DNA of 47,287 nt from Rudaea sp. (GCA_031291055.1 JARLJU010000119.1:1-47287); one strand, 5' to 3'; numbered from the stretch's first letter, positions 1 to 9,512 are shown. Program-made: numbers and translations. The notes: generated by a model from the letters alone, not told the origin.

Positions 1-1194
1 GAATTGCTTGCCCGCTTTGGTTCGCCGGCAACGTTGGCTATTGCCGGGCCGGGTTTTTGGGGGTTGGTCTGGGGCGGTGCGCTGCCGGCAGCGCTTGCCG
101 CAAACTGGCTGGCAGGCGCCTGGGATCAGAATTCGGGGCTGTACAGCATCACGCCGGCGACGGCGCGCCTGGAACAGACCGCGCTGCGCTGGCTGCTCGA
201 TCTGCTCGGATTGCCGGCGACCTGCGGTGGCGCCTTCGTCACCGGCGCCACCGTCGCGAATTTCGTGGCGCTGGCCGCGGCACGTCACGCGGTGCTGGCG
301 CGTGTCGGCTGGAACGTCGAAGCCGAGGGTTTGTTCGGTGCGCCGCCGATCACGGTGGTGATTGGCGAGGAGGCGCATCCGACCCTGACCAAGTCGCTCG
401 GCCTGCTCGGCCTCGGGCGCAATCGTGTGCTGCGCGTGCCGGTCGACGGGCAGGGGCGCATGCGCGTCGATGCGTTGCCGAAGGTTTCCGCTCCGGTAAT
501 AATTTGTACACAAGTGGGCAATGTGAACACGGGTGCGTGCGACGCGGTTGCCTCGGTGCGTGAACGAGCAGCGGCGGACGTCTGGCTGCACGTCGACGGT
601 GCGTTCGGACTGTGGGCGCGGGCAACGCAGGATCGTGCCGGGCTTGTGCGTGGCATTGAAGTGGCCGATTCGTGGGCGACCGATGCGCACAAATGGCTCA
701 ATGTCCCCTACGACTGCGGCCTGGCCTTCGTGCGTGACGCTGCGGCATTGAGTGCGGCCATGGCGATCAAGGCCGACTATTTGCCGACCGAGAGCGCGTG
801 GCGCAATCCGTCGGACTACACGCCGGAACTTTCGCGCCGTGCACGCGGCGTGGATGTATGGGCGGCGCTGCGCAGCCTCGGTCGCAGCGGTGTCGCCGAA
901 CTGATAGAGCGCAATTGCCGGCAGGCGCGGCGTTTCGCCGAGGCGCTGTCCGCCAGCGGATTCGACGTGCTCAACGAAGTCGTGCTCAACCAGGTGCTGG
1001 TCGCATTCGGCGACGCAGCGCGTACGCAGCGCGTGATCGCGGCGCTGCAGGCCGACGGTACCTGCTGGTGCGGCGGCACGGTCTGGCAGGGACGCGCGGC
1101 GATGCGCATCAGCGTCTCATCGTGGGCCACGACCGACAGCGACGTCGAAACCAGCATCCAGGCGATCCGTCGGGTGGCTGCTGCAACGATCTGA
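1..1194 (+). CDS. PLP-dependent group II decarboxylase / aminotransferase-like protein, 5'-truncated by window edge
   Basis: The frame is open from base 1 and ends at TGA 1192-1194, so only the C-terminal ~397 residues are present; about 80 N-terminal residues probably lie outside the window. The PLP-lysine motif is visible as TDAHKWLN (lysine codon 691-693), preceded by HVDGAFGLWA, where the aspartate should contact the PLP ring nitrogen. Both belong to fold-type I group II decarboxylases (glutamate, aromatic-amino-acid and diaminobutyrate decarboxylases). The substrate cannot be told from sequence alone. The gene runs toward rnpB and has no operon partner in the window. Family assignment is firm, exact activity is not. 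Confidence 0.85.
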   Translation, partial: ELLARFGSPATLAIAGPGFWGLVWGGALPAALAANWLAGAWDQNSGLYSITPATARLEQTALRWLLDLLGLPATCGGAFVTGATVANFVALAAARHAVLARVGWNVEAEGLFGAPPITVVIGEEAHPTLTKSLGLLGLGRNRVLRVPVDGQGRMRVDALPKVSAPVIICTQVGNVNTGACDAVASVRERAAADVWLHVDGAFGLWARATQDRAGLVRGIEVADSWATDAHKWLNVPYDCGLAFVRDAAALSAAMAIKADYLPTESAWRNPSDYTPELSRRARGVDVWAALRSLGRSGVAELIERNCRQARRFAEALSASGFDVLNEVVLNQVLVAFGDAARTQRVIAALQADGTCWCGGTVWQGRAAMRISVSSWATTDSDVETSIQAIRRVAAATI

Positions 1195-1227
1195 TCGAAA
1201 TTGTCTGCTCGTCGGCTGCATTCGCGC

Positions 1228-1233
1228 TAAACT
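1228..1233 (+). promoter_or_regulatory. possible -10 element of rnpB
   Basis: TAAACT lies 7-8 bases before the inferred 5' end of RNase P RNA. A TTGTCT at 1201-1206 is a candidate -35 but its spacing (21 bases) is too long, so the promoter call is weak. Confidence 0.35.
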
Positions 1234-1238
1234 GGAGG

Positions 1239-1597
1239 CGGAGTCGGCCAGACAGTCACGGGGTACGCAAGTGCCGCGAGGAAAGTCCGGGCTCCACAGG
1301 GCAGGGTGCCAGGTAACGCCTGGGCGGCGTGAGCCGACGGAAAGTGCAACAGAGAACAGACCGCCGAACGGTGCCGCAAGGCATGCGTGGCAAGGGTGAA
1401 ACGGTGCGGTAAGAGCGCACCGCGTGCGGGGACAACGCCGCACGGCATGGCAAACCCCACCCGGAGCAAGACCAAATAGGGGAGCATTGGCGTGGCCCGC
1501 GCTGCTCCCGGGTAGGTTGCTCGAGCCTGGCGGCGACGTCAGGCCTAGAGGAATGACTGTCCACGACAGAACCCGGCTTACCGGCCGACTTTTTTTA
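1239..1597 (+). ncRNA. rnpB: RNase P RNA (bacterial class A)
   Basis: This is the catalytic RNA of RNase P, which matures tRNA 5' ends. The hallmark conserved blocks occur in the right order: GAGGAAAGTCCGGGCTCC (from 1279), CAGGGTGCCAGGTAACGCC, GGTGCGGTAAGAGCGCACCG, GGAGCAAGACCAAATAGGGG, and near the 3' end GAATGACTGTCCACGACAGA and ACCCGGCTTACCGGCC. The terminal P1 helix forms between GAGTCGGCC (1241-1249) and GGCCGACTT (1583-1591). The length of about 355 nt fits class A. The ends are inferred from P1 pairing and could shift by a few bases. Open frames drawn through this stretch are not genes. Confidence 0.96.
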
Positions 1598-1670
1598 CCT
1601 CCATCAACGCCGGCAAAATACCGGCGCTGGGGTTCGAGCACGCTCTGGTAGTGCGCGCACCCCCACAAAA

Positions 1671-1693
1671 CGCCTGCCTCGCAGGCGTCTTTT
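1671..1693 (+). terminator. Rho-independent terminator downstream of rnpB
   Basis: A perfect 7-bp stem, CGCCTGC (1671-1677) with GCAGGCG (1681-1687), has a 3-base loop and is followed by TCTTTT. It lies about 75 bases beyond the mature rnpB 3' end, so it would end a 3'-extended precursor. Confidence 0.75.
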
Positions 1694-1949
1694 CGCCCCT
1701 GCGGCTCAAGCTGGCGGAAGAGCAGTTTTTTGCTGGTGCAAATTGTTGCTTTTTATTTTTTTCCACTATTTCCAATGTGGACATTATTTCCGCGTTGTGC
1801 TGCAACGCAGCAAGCCGCGCCGGAGGATGGAATTGAGAGTCGGCGATTAAAACTTCAGCAAATTCAGCTATCTTTTTGGCATAGCTGACAAGTCACATGA
1901 AATTAAGGAAAAGCATGCCTTTCTCCTTGATCCACAAGCGAATTTTCCC
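1694..1949. other. AT-rich intergenic stretch between rnpB terminator and mra promoter
   Basis: About 255 bases with no supported gene. The part around 1725-1790 is strikingly A/T-rich for this genome, with long T runs on the + strand. Short open frames cross it on both strands, but they run into rnpB or lack a start signal and family features. It may hold upstream control sites for the dcw promoter or be bound by a nucleoid protein; nothing specific is recognised. Confidence 0.5.
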
Positions 1950-1978
1950 TTGACAGGACTGGTGCCCCGGACTACTGT
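1950..1978 (+). promoter_or_regulatory. sigma70 promoter of the dcw operon (Pmra)
   Basis: A perfect -35 TTGACA (1950-1955) is followed after 17 bases by -10 TACTGT (1973-1978). The predicted start of transcription, about 1985, falls immediately before the MraZ boxes. This is the best-looking promoter in the window and the expected place for the main dcw promoter. Confidence 0.85.
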
Positions 1979-1987
1979 TCGCGACAA

Positions 1988-2013
1988 GTGGGATTTCGTG
2001 GGTTTTTGTGGGA
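1988..2013 (+). promoter_or_regulatory. MraZ operator: three GTGGG boxes with 10-bp period
   Basis: GTGGGA (1988-1993), GTGGGT (1998-2003) and GTGGGA (2008-2013) repeat exactly every 10 bases on one face of the helix, separated by short T-rich spacers. MraZ is known to bind such TGGGN direct repeats in front of its own gene and repress the operon. The third box overlaps the purine-rich GGGAAG just before the mraZ ATG at 2018, so bound MraZ would sit on early transcribed sequence. Confidence 0.88.
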
Positions 2014-2017
2014 AGCC

Positions 2018-2464
2018 ATGTTCCAGGGTGAAACCGCCATCACGCTCGACGACAAGGGTCGCCTGGCGTTGCCGACCGCATACCGCGAGCTGATCGCGTC
2101 CGCGTGCGGCAACCGCCTGGTGTTCACCTACAACCCGTTCGAGCAGGGTTGCCTGTGGCTTTTCCCGCATGCGGAATGGGAAGCCGTGCGTGATCAAGTG
2201 AATGCGTTGTCGAGCGTCAAGCGTGTGCATCGCGATCTGCAGCTGAAGCTGGTCGGCGCTGCCGCGACGGTCGAACCCGACGGCAATGCGCGCGTGCTGG
2301 TGCCTGCCAGTCAGCGCAACGCGGCGGGCATCGAGAAGAAGGCGGTGCTGCTCGGCATGAACGCCAAGTTCGAGTTGTGGAGCGAGCAGGCGCACCTGAA
2401 CAAGATCCGCATGACGATCGAAGAGAACGAACTCAGCAATGAAATGCTGGGACTGAAATTGTGA
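2018..2464 (+). CDS. mraZ: MraZ transcriptional regulator of the dcw cluster
   Basis: A 148-residue DNA-binding protein with two AbrB-like swapped-hairpin domains; the family forms rings that bind TGGGN repeats and regulate the dcw operon. The N-terminus [15 protein letters not shown] is the family's characteristic start, and a second DDKGR-like half appears around residue 80 ([13 protein letters not shown]). The frame is open upstream to 1988, but those codons lie in the operator and do not look like MraZ, so ATG 2018 with GGGAAG just before it is chosen. First gene of the operon; its stop overlaps the alternative GTG start of rsmH. Length is normal. Confidence 0.96.
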   Translation: MFQGETAITLDDKGRLALPTAYRELIASACGNRLVFTYNPFEQGCLWLFPHAEWEAVRDQVNALSSVKRVHRDLQLKLVGAAATVEPDGNARVLVPASQRNAAGIEKKAVLLGMNAKFELWSEQAHLNKIRMTIEENELSNEMLGLKL

Positions 2465-2493
2465 GCAGCGCTTGCATGCGCGTTCTGGTGACC

Positions 2494-3435
2494 ATGAGCA
2501 AGCAGAGCGATATCCCGGCGTCGGCCGAGCATCTTCCGGTCATGCTGGCCGAGGCGATAGATGCCTTGAATATTCGCGCCGACGGCAGCTATCTTGACGG
2601 CACTTTCGGTCGCGGCGGCCATGCGCGCGCGTTGCTGGCGCGCCTCGGCCCCCATGGCCGCCTGCTGCTGATGGATCGCGATCCCGACGCGGTAGCCGCG
2701 GCGCGGCGCCAGTTTGGCGACGACACGCGCGTGGCGATCCGCCACGGCAGCTTCGCCGATATGGGGGACTGGGAAGCCACGCACGCCGGACTCGATGGCC
2801 TCCTGCTCGATCTTGGCGTTTCTTCGCCGCAGCTGGATGATGCCGCGCGTGGATTCAGTTTCCAGGCCGATGCGCCGCTGGATATGCGCATGGATCCGAC
2901 GCATGGCGAAAGCGCCGCCGAATTCCTCGCCCGCGCCAGCGAGGCGCAGATCGCCGAGGTGCTTTGGAAATTCGGCGAAGAGCGCATGGGCCGCCGCATC
3001 GCGCGCGCCATCATTGAACGTCGTGCCGTGGAACCGATCGCGCGCACCGGTGATCTGGCAGAACTGCTGGTGCGCACGCTCGGCCGGCGCGAGCCCGGCA
3101 AGCACCCCGCCACGCGCAGTTTCCAGGCGCTGCGCATTGCTGTGAACGGCGAACTCGACGCCTTGAGTCAAGGACTGCCGGCAGCGCTGGCAAGGCTCAG
3201 GCCCGGCGGGCGTCTGGTCGTGATCAGTTTCCACTCGCTCGAGGACCGGCAGGTCAAGCAATTCCTGCGCGCCGAATCGCAGGCGCCACCAGCGCGCCGC
3301 AGCGGGCCGCCGCTGCCGCTGCCGCAACTGCGGCTCAAGCCGGTCGGTGCGGCGCAATTTCCCGGCGCGGCCGAAATAGCGGCCAATCCACGCGCGCGCA
3401 GCGCGGTGCTGCGCGTTGCCGAGCGCCTGTCATGA
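2494..3435 (+). CDS. rsmH: 16S rRNA m4C1402 methyltransferase RsmH (MraW)
   Basis: S-adenosylmethionine-dependent enzyme that N4-methylates C1402 in the ribosomal P site of 16S rRNA. The product is 313 residues from ATG 2494. It starts with the HLPVML substrate-side motif, then the SAM loop [13 protein letters not shown], the acidic MDRDPDA strand and [12 protein letters not shown]; the C-terminus has the conserved [10 protein letters not shown]. An in-frame GTG at 2461 would add 11 residues and overlap the mraZ stop. Neither start has a strong ribosome site, so the start is uncertain. The stop overlaps ftsL by ATGA. Confidence 0.95.
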   Translation: MSKQSDIPASAEHLPVMLAEAIDALNIRADGSYLDGTFGRGGHARALLARLGPHGRLLLMDRDPDAVAAARRQFGDDTRVAIRHGSFADMGDWEATHAGLDGLLLDLGVSSPQLDDAARGFSFQADAPLDMRMDPTHGESAAEFLARASEAQIAEVLWKFGEERMGRRIARAIIERRAVEPIARTGDLAELLVRTLGRREPGKHPATRSFQALRIAVNGELDALSQGLPAALARLRPGGRLVVISFHSLEDRQVKQFLRAESQAPPARRSGPPLPLPQLRLKPVGAAQFPGAAEIAANPRARSAVLRVAERLS

Positions 3436-3704
3436 AACGCATCGGCGCGATCATCGTGTTGCTGCTGCTGATCGCCGTGATCGGCAGTGCGCTTGGTGTC
3501 ATCTACGCGCGCGAGCAGAATCGGCGCCTGTTCGTCGACTACACCCAGCTGATCAAGGAACACGATGACCTGAATGTCGAATTCAGCCGGCTGGAACTCG
3601 AACAGGCGACCTGGGCGGAAACCAATCGCATCGAACAGGTGGCGCGCGGCCAGCTCGGCCTGATATCGCCGGGTCCGGCGACAACCATCGTGGTCAGGCG
3701 CTGA
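3432..3704 (+). CDS. ftsL: Cell division protein FtsL
   Basis: Short bitopic divisome protein of 90 residues. Residues 4-25 form a single membrane span ([20 protein letters not shown]), followed by a periplasmic leucine-zipper-like coiled coil rich in E, Q and L, ending with the typical small conserved tail ([12 protein letters not shown]). FtsL forms a complex with FtsB and FtsQ that activates FtsWI. Identification rests on size, topology and position between rsmH and ftsI, because the family is poorly conserved. Its ATG overlaps the rsmH stop (ATGA). Downstream comes a 67-base gap, unusual in this tightly packed cluster. Confidence 0.92.
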   Translation: MKRIGAIIVLLLLIAVIGSALGVIYAREQNRRLFVDYTQLIKEHDDLNVEFSRLELEQATWAETNRIEQVARGQLGLISPGPATTIVVRR

Positions 3705-3771
3705 CGACGATGTGGATACATTGTAAACAAATCCCATTTTTTGCATCGCGTGCGGCAGCACGGAGCCCGGC
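3705..3771 (+). other. AT-rich gap between ftsL and ftsI
   Basis: The only clear break between rsmH and ftsA. It contains GATACATTGTAAACAAATCC and a T6 run, much richer in A/T than its surroundings. CTGACG (3701-3706) and GTAAAC (3723-3728), 16 bases apart, could be a weak internal promoter. GGAG at 3761-3764 is a good ribosome site for ftsI. A 21-codon frame (ATG 3710 to TGA 3775) fills the gap and overlaps the ftsI ATG, but it has no ribosome site. Confidence 0.4.
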
Positions 3772-5535
3772 ATGAAGCCGCGCGCGCGCCCGCAGCCGGT
3801 GAATACGCGTGCGCGGCTGTATGTCGTGCTGATGGTGCTTGCGCTGGGTTCCACGGCCCTGATCGTGCGCGCCGTGGACCTGCAGGTCGTGCGCAAGGAT
3901 TTCTACCAGGAGCAGGGCGACGAGCGCTTCCTGCGCGAGATGCCGATTCCTGTATCGCGCGGCACCATTTTCGATCGCAACGGCGAGCCGCTCGCGGTGT
4001 CCACGCCGGTCGAATCCATCTGGGCCAACCCGGCGGAACTGCTCGAGCATGCCGAGCGCCTGCCGGATCTGGCCAGGGCGCTGGGCACCGATGCCGACGC
4101 GCTGCGGCAAAAACTCGATCAGCGCAAGGACAAGGAATTCGTCTACCTGAAGCGGCAGCTGAATCCCGACGATGCCGCCGAGATCGTCAAGCTCGCCATT
4201 CCCGGCGTTTCGAGCCAGCGCGAATACCGGCGCTACTATCCGAGCGGCGAAGTGATGGCGCACGTGCTCGGCGTGACCAATCTGGACGACCACGGCCAGG
4301 AAGGACTGGAACTGGCCTTCGACGACTGGCTCGCCGGCAAACCCGGCGCGGAACGCGTCATCCGCGATCGCCTGGGCCGCACCGTGGAGGATGTGGAGAT
4401 GGCGCGCGAGCCCAAGCCGGGCCGCGAGATCACCCTGTCGATCGACCGTCGCATCCAGTATCTGGCCTATCGCGAACTCAAGAGCGCGATCATGGAACAC
4501 CATGCCAACTCCGGTTCGATGGTGATACTGGATGTCGCCAGCGGCGAAATCCTGGCCATGGTCAATCAGCCTTCGTTCAATCCGAATGCGCATGCGGCCG
4601 ATCCGGCCTATCGCCGCAATCGCGCGCTCACCGATGTGGTCGAACCCGGCTCGACGATGAAGGCATTCACGATCGCCGCAGCGCTGGAAAGCGGCAAGTG
4701 GACGGCGGATTCAAAGGTCGATACATCGCCGGGCTACTACCAGATCGGCACCTACACCATTCACGATGTGCACAATCACGGCCTGCTCACGCTGACCGGC
4801 GTGATCACGAAATCCAGCAATATTGGCGCTGCCAAGGTGGCGGAGAGCCTTTCGCGCGACAGTCTCTACGACATGTTCCATCGCTTCGGTTTCGGCGAAT
4901 CCTCAGGCAGCGGCTTTCCCGGCGAGTCGCCGGGCTTTCTGCCCGTCGTCACTGCCTGGGGTCCGGTCGAGAAAGCGACGATCGCGTATGGCTATGGGTT
5001 GAACGTGACGGCGTTGCAGCTGGCGCAGGCCTATGCCGCGCTGGCCAATGACGGCCGCATGCGCTCGCCGACCTTCGTCAAGGATGCGCGCAACCCCGAC
5101 AACGCGGTCATCGATCCGCAGATAGCCCACAACATACTGCGCATGCTCGCAACCGTGGTAATGCCTGGCGGCACTGCGTATCCGCAAGCCGTGGTCAACA
5201 ACTATCGGGTCGCCGGCAAGACCGGCACGTCGCGCATGGCGCACGCAGGCAGCTACCAGAATCGCTACATCTCGCTGTTCGCCGGAATCGTTCCGGCCAG
5301 CGCGCCACGCCTGGTCGGGGTGGTCGTCATCCATGATGCGCAGGGTGCGTATTTCGGCGGCACGGTATCAGCGCCTGTGTTCAGCAAGGTGATGGACGGC
5401 GCCCTGCGTCTGCTGGATGTACCGCCGGACAACGTGCAGCACTGGTTCGCCGGCGGTCCCGCGGCGGCGGTGCAATTGCCGGTACCTGCACCCGCGGATG
5501 CGAGCAGCGACGATGCCGCGGAGGAAGTGCCGTGA
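3772..5535 (+). CDS. ftsI: Septal peptidoglycan transpeptidase FtsI (PBP3)
   Basis: Class B penicillin-binding protein that cross-links septal peptidoglycan in the FtsWI synthase. The product is 587 residues, normal for the family. There is a short cytoplasmic tail, one membrane span near residues 16-36, the pedestal domain beginning with PVSRGTIFDRNG (60-71), and the transpeptidase domain. Catalytic motifs are all present: nucleophile S294 in STMK (294-297), SSN (348-350) and KTGTS (483-487). The ATG has GGAG upstream. The stop overlaps the murE GTG. The C-terminus has a proline/alanine-rich tail after residue 560. Confidence 0.97.
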   Translation: MKPRARPQPVNTRARLYVVLMVLALGSTALIVRAVDLQVVRKDFYQEQGDERFLREMPIPVSRGTIFDRNGEPLAVSTPVESIWANPAELLEHAERLPDLARALGTDADALRQKLDQRKDKEFVYLKRQLNPDDAAEIVKLAIPGVSSQREYRRYYPSGEVMAHVLGVTNLDDHGQEGLELAFDDWLAGKPGAERVIRDRLGRTVEDVEMAREPKPGREITLSIDRRIQYLAYRELKSAIMEHHANSGSMVILDVASGEILAMVNQPSFNPNAHAADPAYRRNRALTDVVEPGSTMKAFTIAAALESGKWTADSKVDTSPGYYQIGTYTIHDVHNHGLLTLTGVITKSSNIGAAKVAESLSRDSLYDMFHRFGFGESSGSGFPGESPGFLPVVTAWGPVEKATIAYGYGLNVTALQLAQAYAALANDGRMRSPTFVKDARNPDNAVIDPQIAHNILRMLATVVMPGGTAYPQAVVNNYRVAGKTGTSRMAHAGSYQNRYISLFAGIVPASAPRLVGVVVIHDAQGAYFGGTVSAPVFSKVMDGALRLLDVPPDNVQHWFAGGPAAAVQLPVPAPADASSDDAAEEVP

Positions 5536-7046
5536 GTACCGCTGTCCGCCGCCTTGCGGATCTGCTCGCGGGTATCGCCGTGCCAGCACCTGCCGATGAC
5601 ATCGTCGTCAGCGGCTTGAGCATGGATTCGCGCAGGATTCGCCATGGTGACGCTTTCCTTGCCCTGCGCGGAAACATTACGCACGGCATCACGTTTGCCC
5701 CGGCGGCGTTGGCGTCGGGTGCTTCGGTGATCCTTGCCGAAGCCCCGGCGCCCGCCGCCTTCATGGAGCGCGAGCTGCGGGCGAAGGTCTCAGGGCGTTC
5801 CGAAACGCCGATCCTCTGGATCGAGAACCTGCGCGCACAGGTGGGTGAAATTGCCGCGCGCTTCTTCGATCGTCCATCCGCATCGCTGCACGTGATCGGC
5901 GTTACCGGCACGAACGGAAAGACTTCCATTGTGCAGTTGCTGGCAGCGGCGCTGGAAAGCCTTGGCGCGCGCGCGGCGACGATCGGCACGCTCGGCGCCG
6001 GTATGGCCGGCGCGCTTGCCGCGGGCGAGCGCACGACGCCGGACGCCGTCAGCGTGCAGGCGCTGCTGGCCAAGTTCCGCGACGCCGGCGCAACGCACGC
6101 GGCGATGGAAGTGTCCTCGCATGCGCTCGATCAGGGACGGGTCAACGCGGTGACATTCGAGGTTGCGGTGTTCACCAATCTGAGCCGCGATCATCTGGAT
6201 TATCACGGCACGATGCAGGCCTATGGCGCGGCCAAGGCGAAACTGTTCGCATCGCCAGGTCTGCGCAGCGCCGTGATCAATGCGGACGAAGACTTCGGCC
6301 GCGAACTCGCCGCCGCACTGCGTGCTGACGTGCGTGGCTTGCGCTACGGCATCGACGCTGCCGATGCGGAAATTCGCGCGCACACGGTGCGTATTGGCGA
6401 TGCCGGGCTGCAGTTCGTCCTGAGCACGCCTTGGGGCGAGGGCGCGATCACGAGTCCGTTGCTCGGAAGATTCAATGTCTACAACCTGCTCGCCGTCGCG
6501 GGCTGTCTCGGCGCGCTGGGGTATGCGTTTGCACACATCCAGAAGGCGCTGACTCAACTCCAGCCCGTGGCCGGACGCATGCACCGGATCGGCGGTGGCG
6601 CCGCAGCGCCTCTGGTCGTGATCGACTACGCGCATACACCCGACGCGCTGGACCAGGCCTTGACCAGTTTGCGCGCGCACTGTGCAGGCAGGCTCATTTG
6701 CGTATTCGGCTGCGGCGGCGAGCGCGACCAGGGCAAGCGTCCGCAGATGGGCGCGATTGCCGAACGTCTGGCCGATCGCATCATCATCACCGACGATAAT
6801 CCGCGCGCCGAGAACGGCGACGTCATCGTCGCGCAGATTGTCGCCGGACTCGAGCGGCCGCAGCACGCCGTGATCCGGCGCGATCGCGCCACGGCGATCA
6901 CGCAGGCGCTGCGCGAGGCGAATGCCGGGGACATCGTGCTGATCGCCGGCAAGGGTCACGAGCCGTATCAGGAAGTCGCCGGCGCAAAACTCGCCTTCGA
7001 CGATCTGGACGTCGCGCGGCATGCGCTGGAGGCGCGGCCGTGCTGA
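5532..7046 (+). CDS. murE: UDP-MurNAc-L-Ala-D-Glu:meso-diaminopimelate ligase MurE
   Basis: Cytoplasmic Mur ligase adding meso-diaminopimelate as the third residue of the peptidoglycan stem peptide. The product is 504 residues in three domains. The ATP loop is GTNGKTS (126-132), the conserved metal-site region includes SRDHLDYHGT, and the DNPR motif (422-425) marks specificity for diaminopimelate rather than lysine, as expected for a Gram-negative. The GTG start at 5532 overlaps the ftsI stop by four bases. The stop overlaps the murF start by seven. Confidence 0.97.
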   Translation: MSTAVRRLADLLAGIAVPAPADDIVVSGLSMDSRRIRHGDAFLALRGNITHGITFAPAALASGASVILAEAPAPAAFMERELRAKVSGRSETPILWIENLRAQVGEIAARFFDRPSASLHVIGVTGTNGKTSIVQLLAAALESLGARAATIGTLGAGMAGALAAGERTTPDAVSVQALLAKFRDAGATHAAMEVSSHALDQGRVNAVTFEVAVFTNLSRDHLDYHGTMQAYGAAKAKLFASPGLRSAVINADEDFGRELAAALRADVRGLRYGIDAADAEIRAHTVRIGDAGLQFVLSTPWGEGAITSPLLGRFNVYNLLAVAGCLGALGYAFAHIQKALTQLQPVAGRMHRIGGGAAAPLVVIDYAHTPDALDQALTSLRAHCAGRLICVFGCGGERDQGKRPQMGAIAERLADRIIITDDNPRAENGDVIVAQIVAGLERPQHAVIRRDRATAITQALREANAGDIVLIAGKGHEPYQEVAGAKLAFDDLDVARHALEARPC

Positions 7047-8419
7047 GCCTGAAGCTTTCCGAAATCGCGCTGTGGACCCGCGGCGAGCTGCAAGGCGTCG
7101 ACGTCAGGGTGCACGGTGTGTTCACCGACTCACGTTCGCCGCAGCCCGGCGCGCTTTTCATCGCGCTCATCGGCGAACATTTCGACGCGCACGAATTTGT
7201 CGCCGCCGCACACGCTGCAGGTGCTGCCGCGGCACTGGTGACGCAACGCATGCCCGTGGATCTGGCGCAAGTGGTCGTCGCCGACACGCAGGCAGCGCTT
7301 GGCGATCTGGCCAGCGCAGTGCGTGCGCAGCGGCGCGCTCGTGTGATCGGCATTACCGGCTCGAACGGCAAGACCACGGTGAAGACCCTGCTTGCCTCGA
7401 TCTTGGCCCTGCACGGCAAGACCCACGTCAATGCCGGCAATCTGAACAACGAAATCGGCCTGCCGCTGTCGATTCTGGCGTTGCCGGACGACGCGGACTA
7501 TGCCGTGCTGGAAATGGGCGCCGGCAAACCCGGCGACATTGCCTATCTGGCTGCCATCGCGCGGCCAGAAATCGGCCTCGTCAACAACATTGCGCCGGCC
7601 CATCTTGAGCGCATGGGAACGCTCGAAGGCATTGCAGAGACAAAAGGAGCATTGTATACATCGCTGCCTGCGCACGGCACGGCGGTGATCAACGCGGACG
7701 ATGCGTTCGCGGCGGCGTTCGCCGGCCTGGCCGGCAACCGGCGCGTGCTGAGTTTCGGCCTGGATCGTGCCGCCGACGTGTGCGGCAAGATCCAGACGCT
7801 CGCGGCGCACTCGAATTTCACCCTGATCACGCCGGCCGGCAAGGCCGAGGTCGCCTTGCCGCTGGCGGGTCGTCACAACGTCATGAATGCGCTGGCGGCC
7901 GCGGCCGTTGCACACGCGCTGGACGTGCCGATGGCAACGATCAGGCGAGGGCTGGAAGCCGCACCTGCCGTAGCCGGACGCATGCTACGCCATAGCATGC
8001 CCGGCGGCTGGATCCTGATCGACGACAGCTACAACGCCAATCCCGGTTCGACCGCGGCGGCGATTTCCGCGCTGGCATCCGAGCCGGGCGAGAGCTGGCT
8101 GGTGCTTGGCGACATGCGCGAGCTGGGTGCCGGCGCTGCGGCCCTGCATGCCCAGATCGGTGCGCTTGCGCGCGAACGCGGCATTGCGCGGTTGTACGCG
8201 GTGGGTGAGCTTGCCGCAGCAGCGGCGCAGGCTTTCGGCGGTAACGCCCGGCACTTCGCCGACCAATCGGCACTGAGTGCGGCACTTGCAGCCGATGTGC
8301 ATGCCGGTGTGCGCGTGCTGGTCAAGGGCTCGCGCGGCTCGGCGATGGAACGCGTGGTGCGCTCGCTGCTGGGTGGCGCCGGCAGCAATGAGGCAGGGAG
8401 CGCGCGTCATGCTGCTTGA
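7040..8419 (+). CDS. murF: UDP-MurNAc-tripeptide:D-Ala-D-Ala ligase MurF
   Basis: Adds the D-Ala-D-Ala dipeptide to UDP-MurNAc-tripeptide, the last cytoplasmic step of the stem peptide. The product is 459 residues. It has the N-terminal substrate domain with FTDSR (28-32), the ATP loop GSNGKTT (107-113), [12 protein letters not shown] soon after, and the C-terminal domain with DDSYNANP. The start is GTG 7040, overlapping murE. The 3' end overlaps mraY by 11 bases, so mraY translation probably depends on murF. Confidence 0.97.
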   Translation: MLSLKLSEIALWTRGELQGVDVRVHGVFTDSRSPQPGALFIALIGEHFDAHEFVAAAHAAGAAAALVTQRMPVDLAQVVVADTQAALGDLASAVRAQRRARVIGITGSNGKTTVKTLLASILALHGKTHVNAGNLNNEIGLPLSILALPDDADYAVLEMGAGKPGDIAYLAAIARPEIGLVNNIAPAHLERMGTLEGIAETKGALYTSLPAHGTAVINADDAFAAAFAGLAGNRRVLSFGLDRAADVCGKIQTLAAHSNFTLITPAGKAEVALPLAGRHNVMNALAAAAVAHALDVPMATIRRGLEAAPAVAGRMLRHSMPGGWILIDDSYNANPGSTAAAISALASEPGESWLVLGDMRELGAGAAALHAQIGALARERGIARLYAVGELAAAAAQAFGGNARHFADQSALSAALAADVHAGVRVLVKGSRGSAMERVVRSLLGGAGSNEAGSARHAA

Positions 8420-9512
8420 GCTGGCCGAATGGCTGAGTGGACAAGGGAGCCCGCTTCATTTGAGCATGTTCCACTTGTTCCAGTACGTCACCTTCCGCAC
8501 GATCATGGGTGCGCTGACGGCGCTGGTCTTTGCCCTGCTGCTGGGCCCCGACGTGATCCGTCGCCTCACCGCGGTCAAAGCAGGCCAGGTGATCCGCAGC
8601 GACGGTCCTCAATCGCACCTGGCCAAGGCCGGCACGCCGACCATGGGCGGCGCTTTGATCCTGCTCGCCGTCGCCGTTTCGACCCTGCTGTGGGCGGATC
8701 TGCACAATCGTTATGTATGGATTGCGCTGGGTACGATGCTTGCGTTCGGTGTCATCGGCTTCTACGACGACTACAAGAAGCTGGTGCATCGCGACAGTCG
8801 CGGCTTGCCGGCGCGCTGGAAGTATTTCTGGCAATCGGTGTGCGGACTAGCCGCGGCGTTCGGGTTGTATTTCGTGATGCAGGAGAATTCGCCCGCCGCG
8901 ATTGCGCTGTACGTGCCACTGTTCAAGCAGGTGGCCATTCCGCTCGGCGTCGTGTTCATTGCCGTCGCCTACTTCATGATCGTTGGATTTTCCAATGCGG
9001 TGAATCTGACCGATGGACTGGACGGCCTGGCAATCATGCCGACGGTGCTGGTGGCTTCCGCACTCGGCGTGTTCGCCTACGCCGCCGGCAACAGCATATT
9101 TTCCACTTATCTACAAATACCTGCCGTGCCGGGCGCCGGCGAACTGTGCATCTTCTGCGGCGCACTGGCCGGCGCGGGGCTGGGTTTCCTCTGGTTCAAC
9201 GCCTATCCGGCGCAGGTGTTCATGGGCGACGTCGGCGCGCTCGCGGTAGGCGCGGCGCTGGGCACCGTGGCCGTGATCGCGCGCCAGGAAATCGTGCTGC
9301 TGATCATGGGCGGGGTGTTCGTCATGGAAACCGCATCGGTGATCCTGCAGGTGGCCAGCTTCAAGCTCACCGGCAAGCGCCTGTTCCGCATGGCGCCGAT
9401 CCATCATCACTTTGAGTTGAAGGGCTGGCCCGAGCCGCGCGTGATCGTGCGCTTCTGGATCATCAGCGTGGTGCTGGTGCTGATCGGTCTCGCGACCCTG
9501 AAGGTGCGCTGA
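8409..9512 (+). CDS. mraY: Phospho-MurNAc-pentapeptide transferase MraY
   Basis: Integral membrane enzyme that moves phospho-MurNAc-pentapeptide from UDP to undecaprenyl phosphate, making lipid I. The product is 367 residues with about ten membrane spans. Catalytic motifs are GFYDDYKK, the NLTDGLDGL acidic loop and HHHFELKGW near the C-terminus. The reading frame extends further upstream inside murF, but ATG 8409 gives the family N-terminus MLLELAEWL. The stop overlaps the next ATG (TGATG), and the next gene is ftsW, not murD. Confidence 0.97.
   Translation: MLLELAEWLSGQGSPLHLSMFHLFQYVTFRTIMGALTALVFALLLGPDVIRRLTAVKAGQVIRSDGPQSHLAKAGTPTMGGALILLAVAVSTLLWADLHNRYVWIALGTMLAFGVIGFYDDYKKLVHRDSRGLPARWKYFWQSVCGLAAAFGLYFVMQENSPAAIALYVPLFKQVAIPLGVVFIAVAYFMIVGFSNAVNLTDGLDGLAIMPTVLVASALGVFAYAAGNSIFSTYLQIPAVPGAGELCIFCGALAGAGLGFLWFNAYPAQVFMGDVGALAVGAALGTVAVIARQEIVLLIMGGVFVMETASVILQVASFKLTGKRLFRMAPIHHHFELKGWPEPRVIVRFWIISVVLVLIGLATLKVR

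Noticed and set aside
1578..1836. Short open frames on both strands between rnpB and mraZ
   Set aside because: They overlap the RNase P RNA or its terminator, lack ribosome sites and have no family features.
1988..2017. Upstream extension of mraZ by ten codons
   Set aside because: These codons are the MraZ operator itself; the family N-terminus is MFQGE at 2018.
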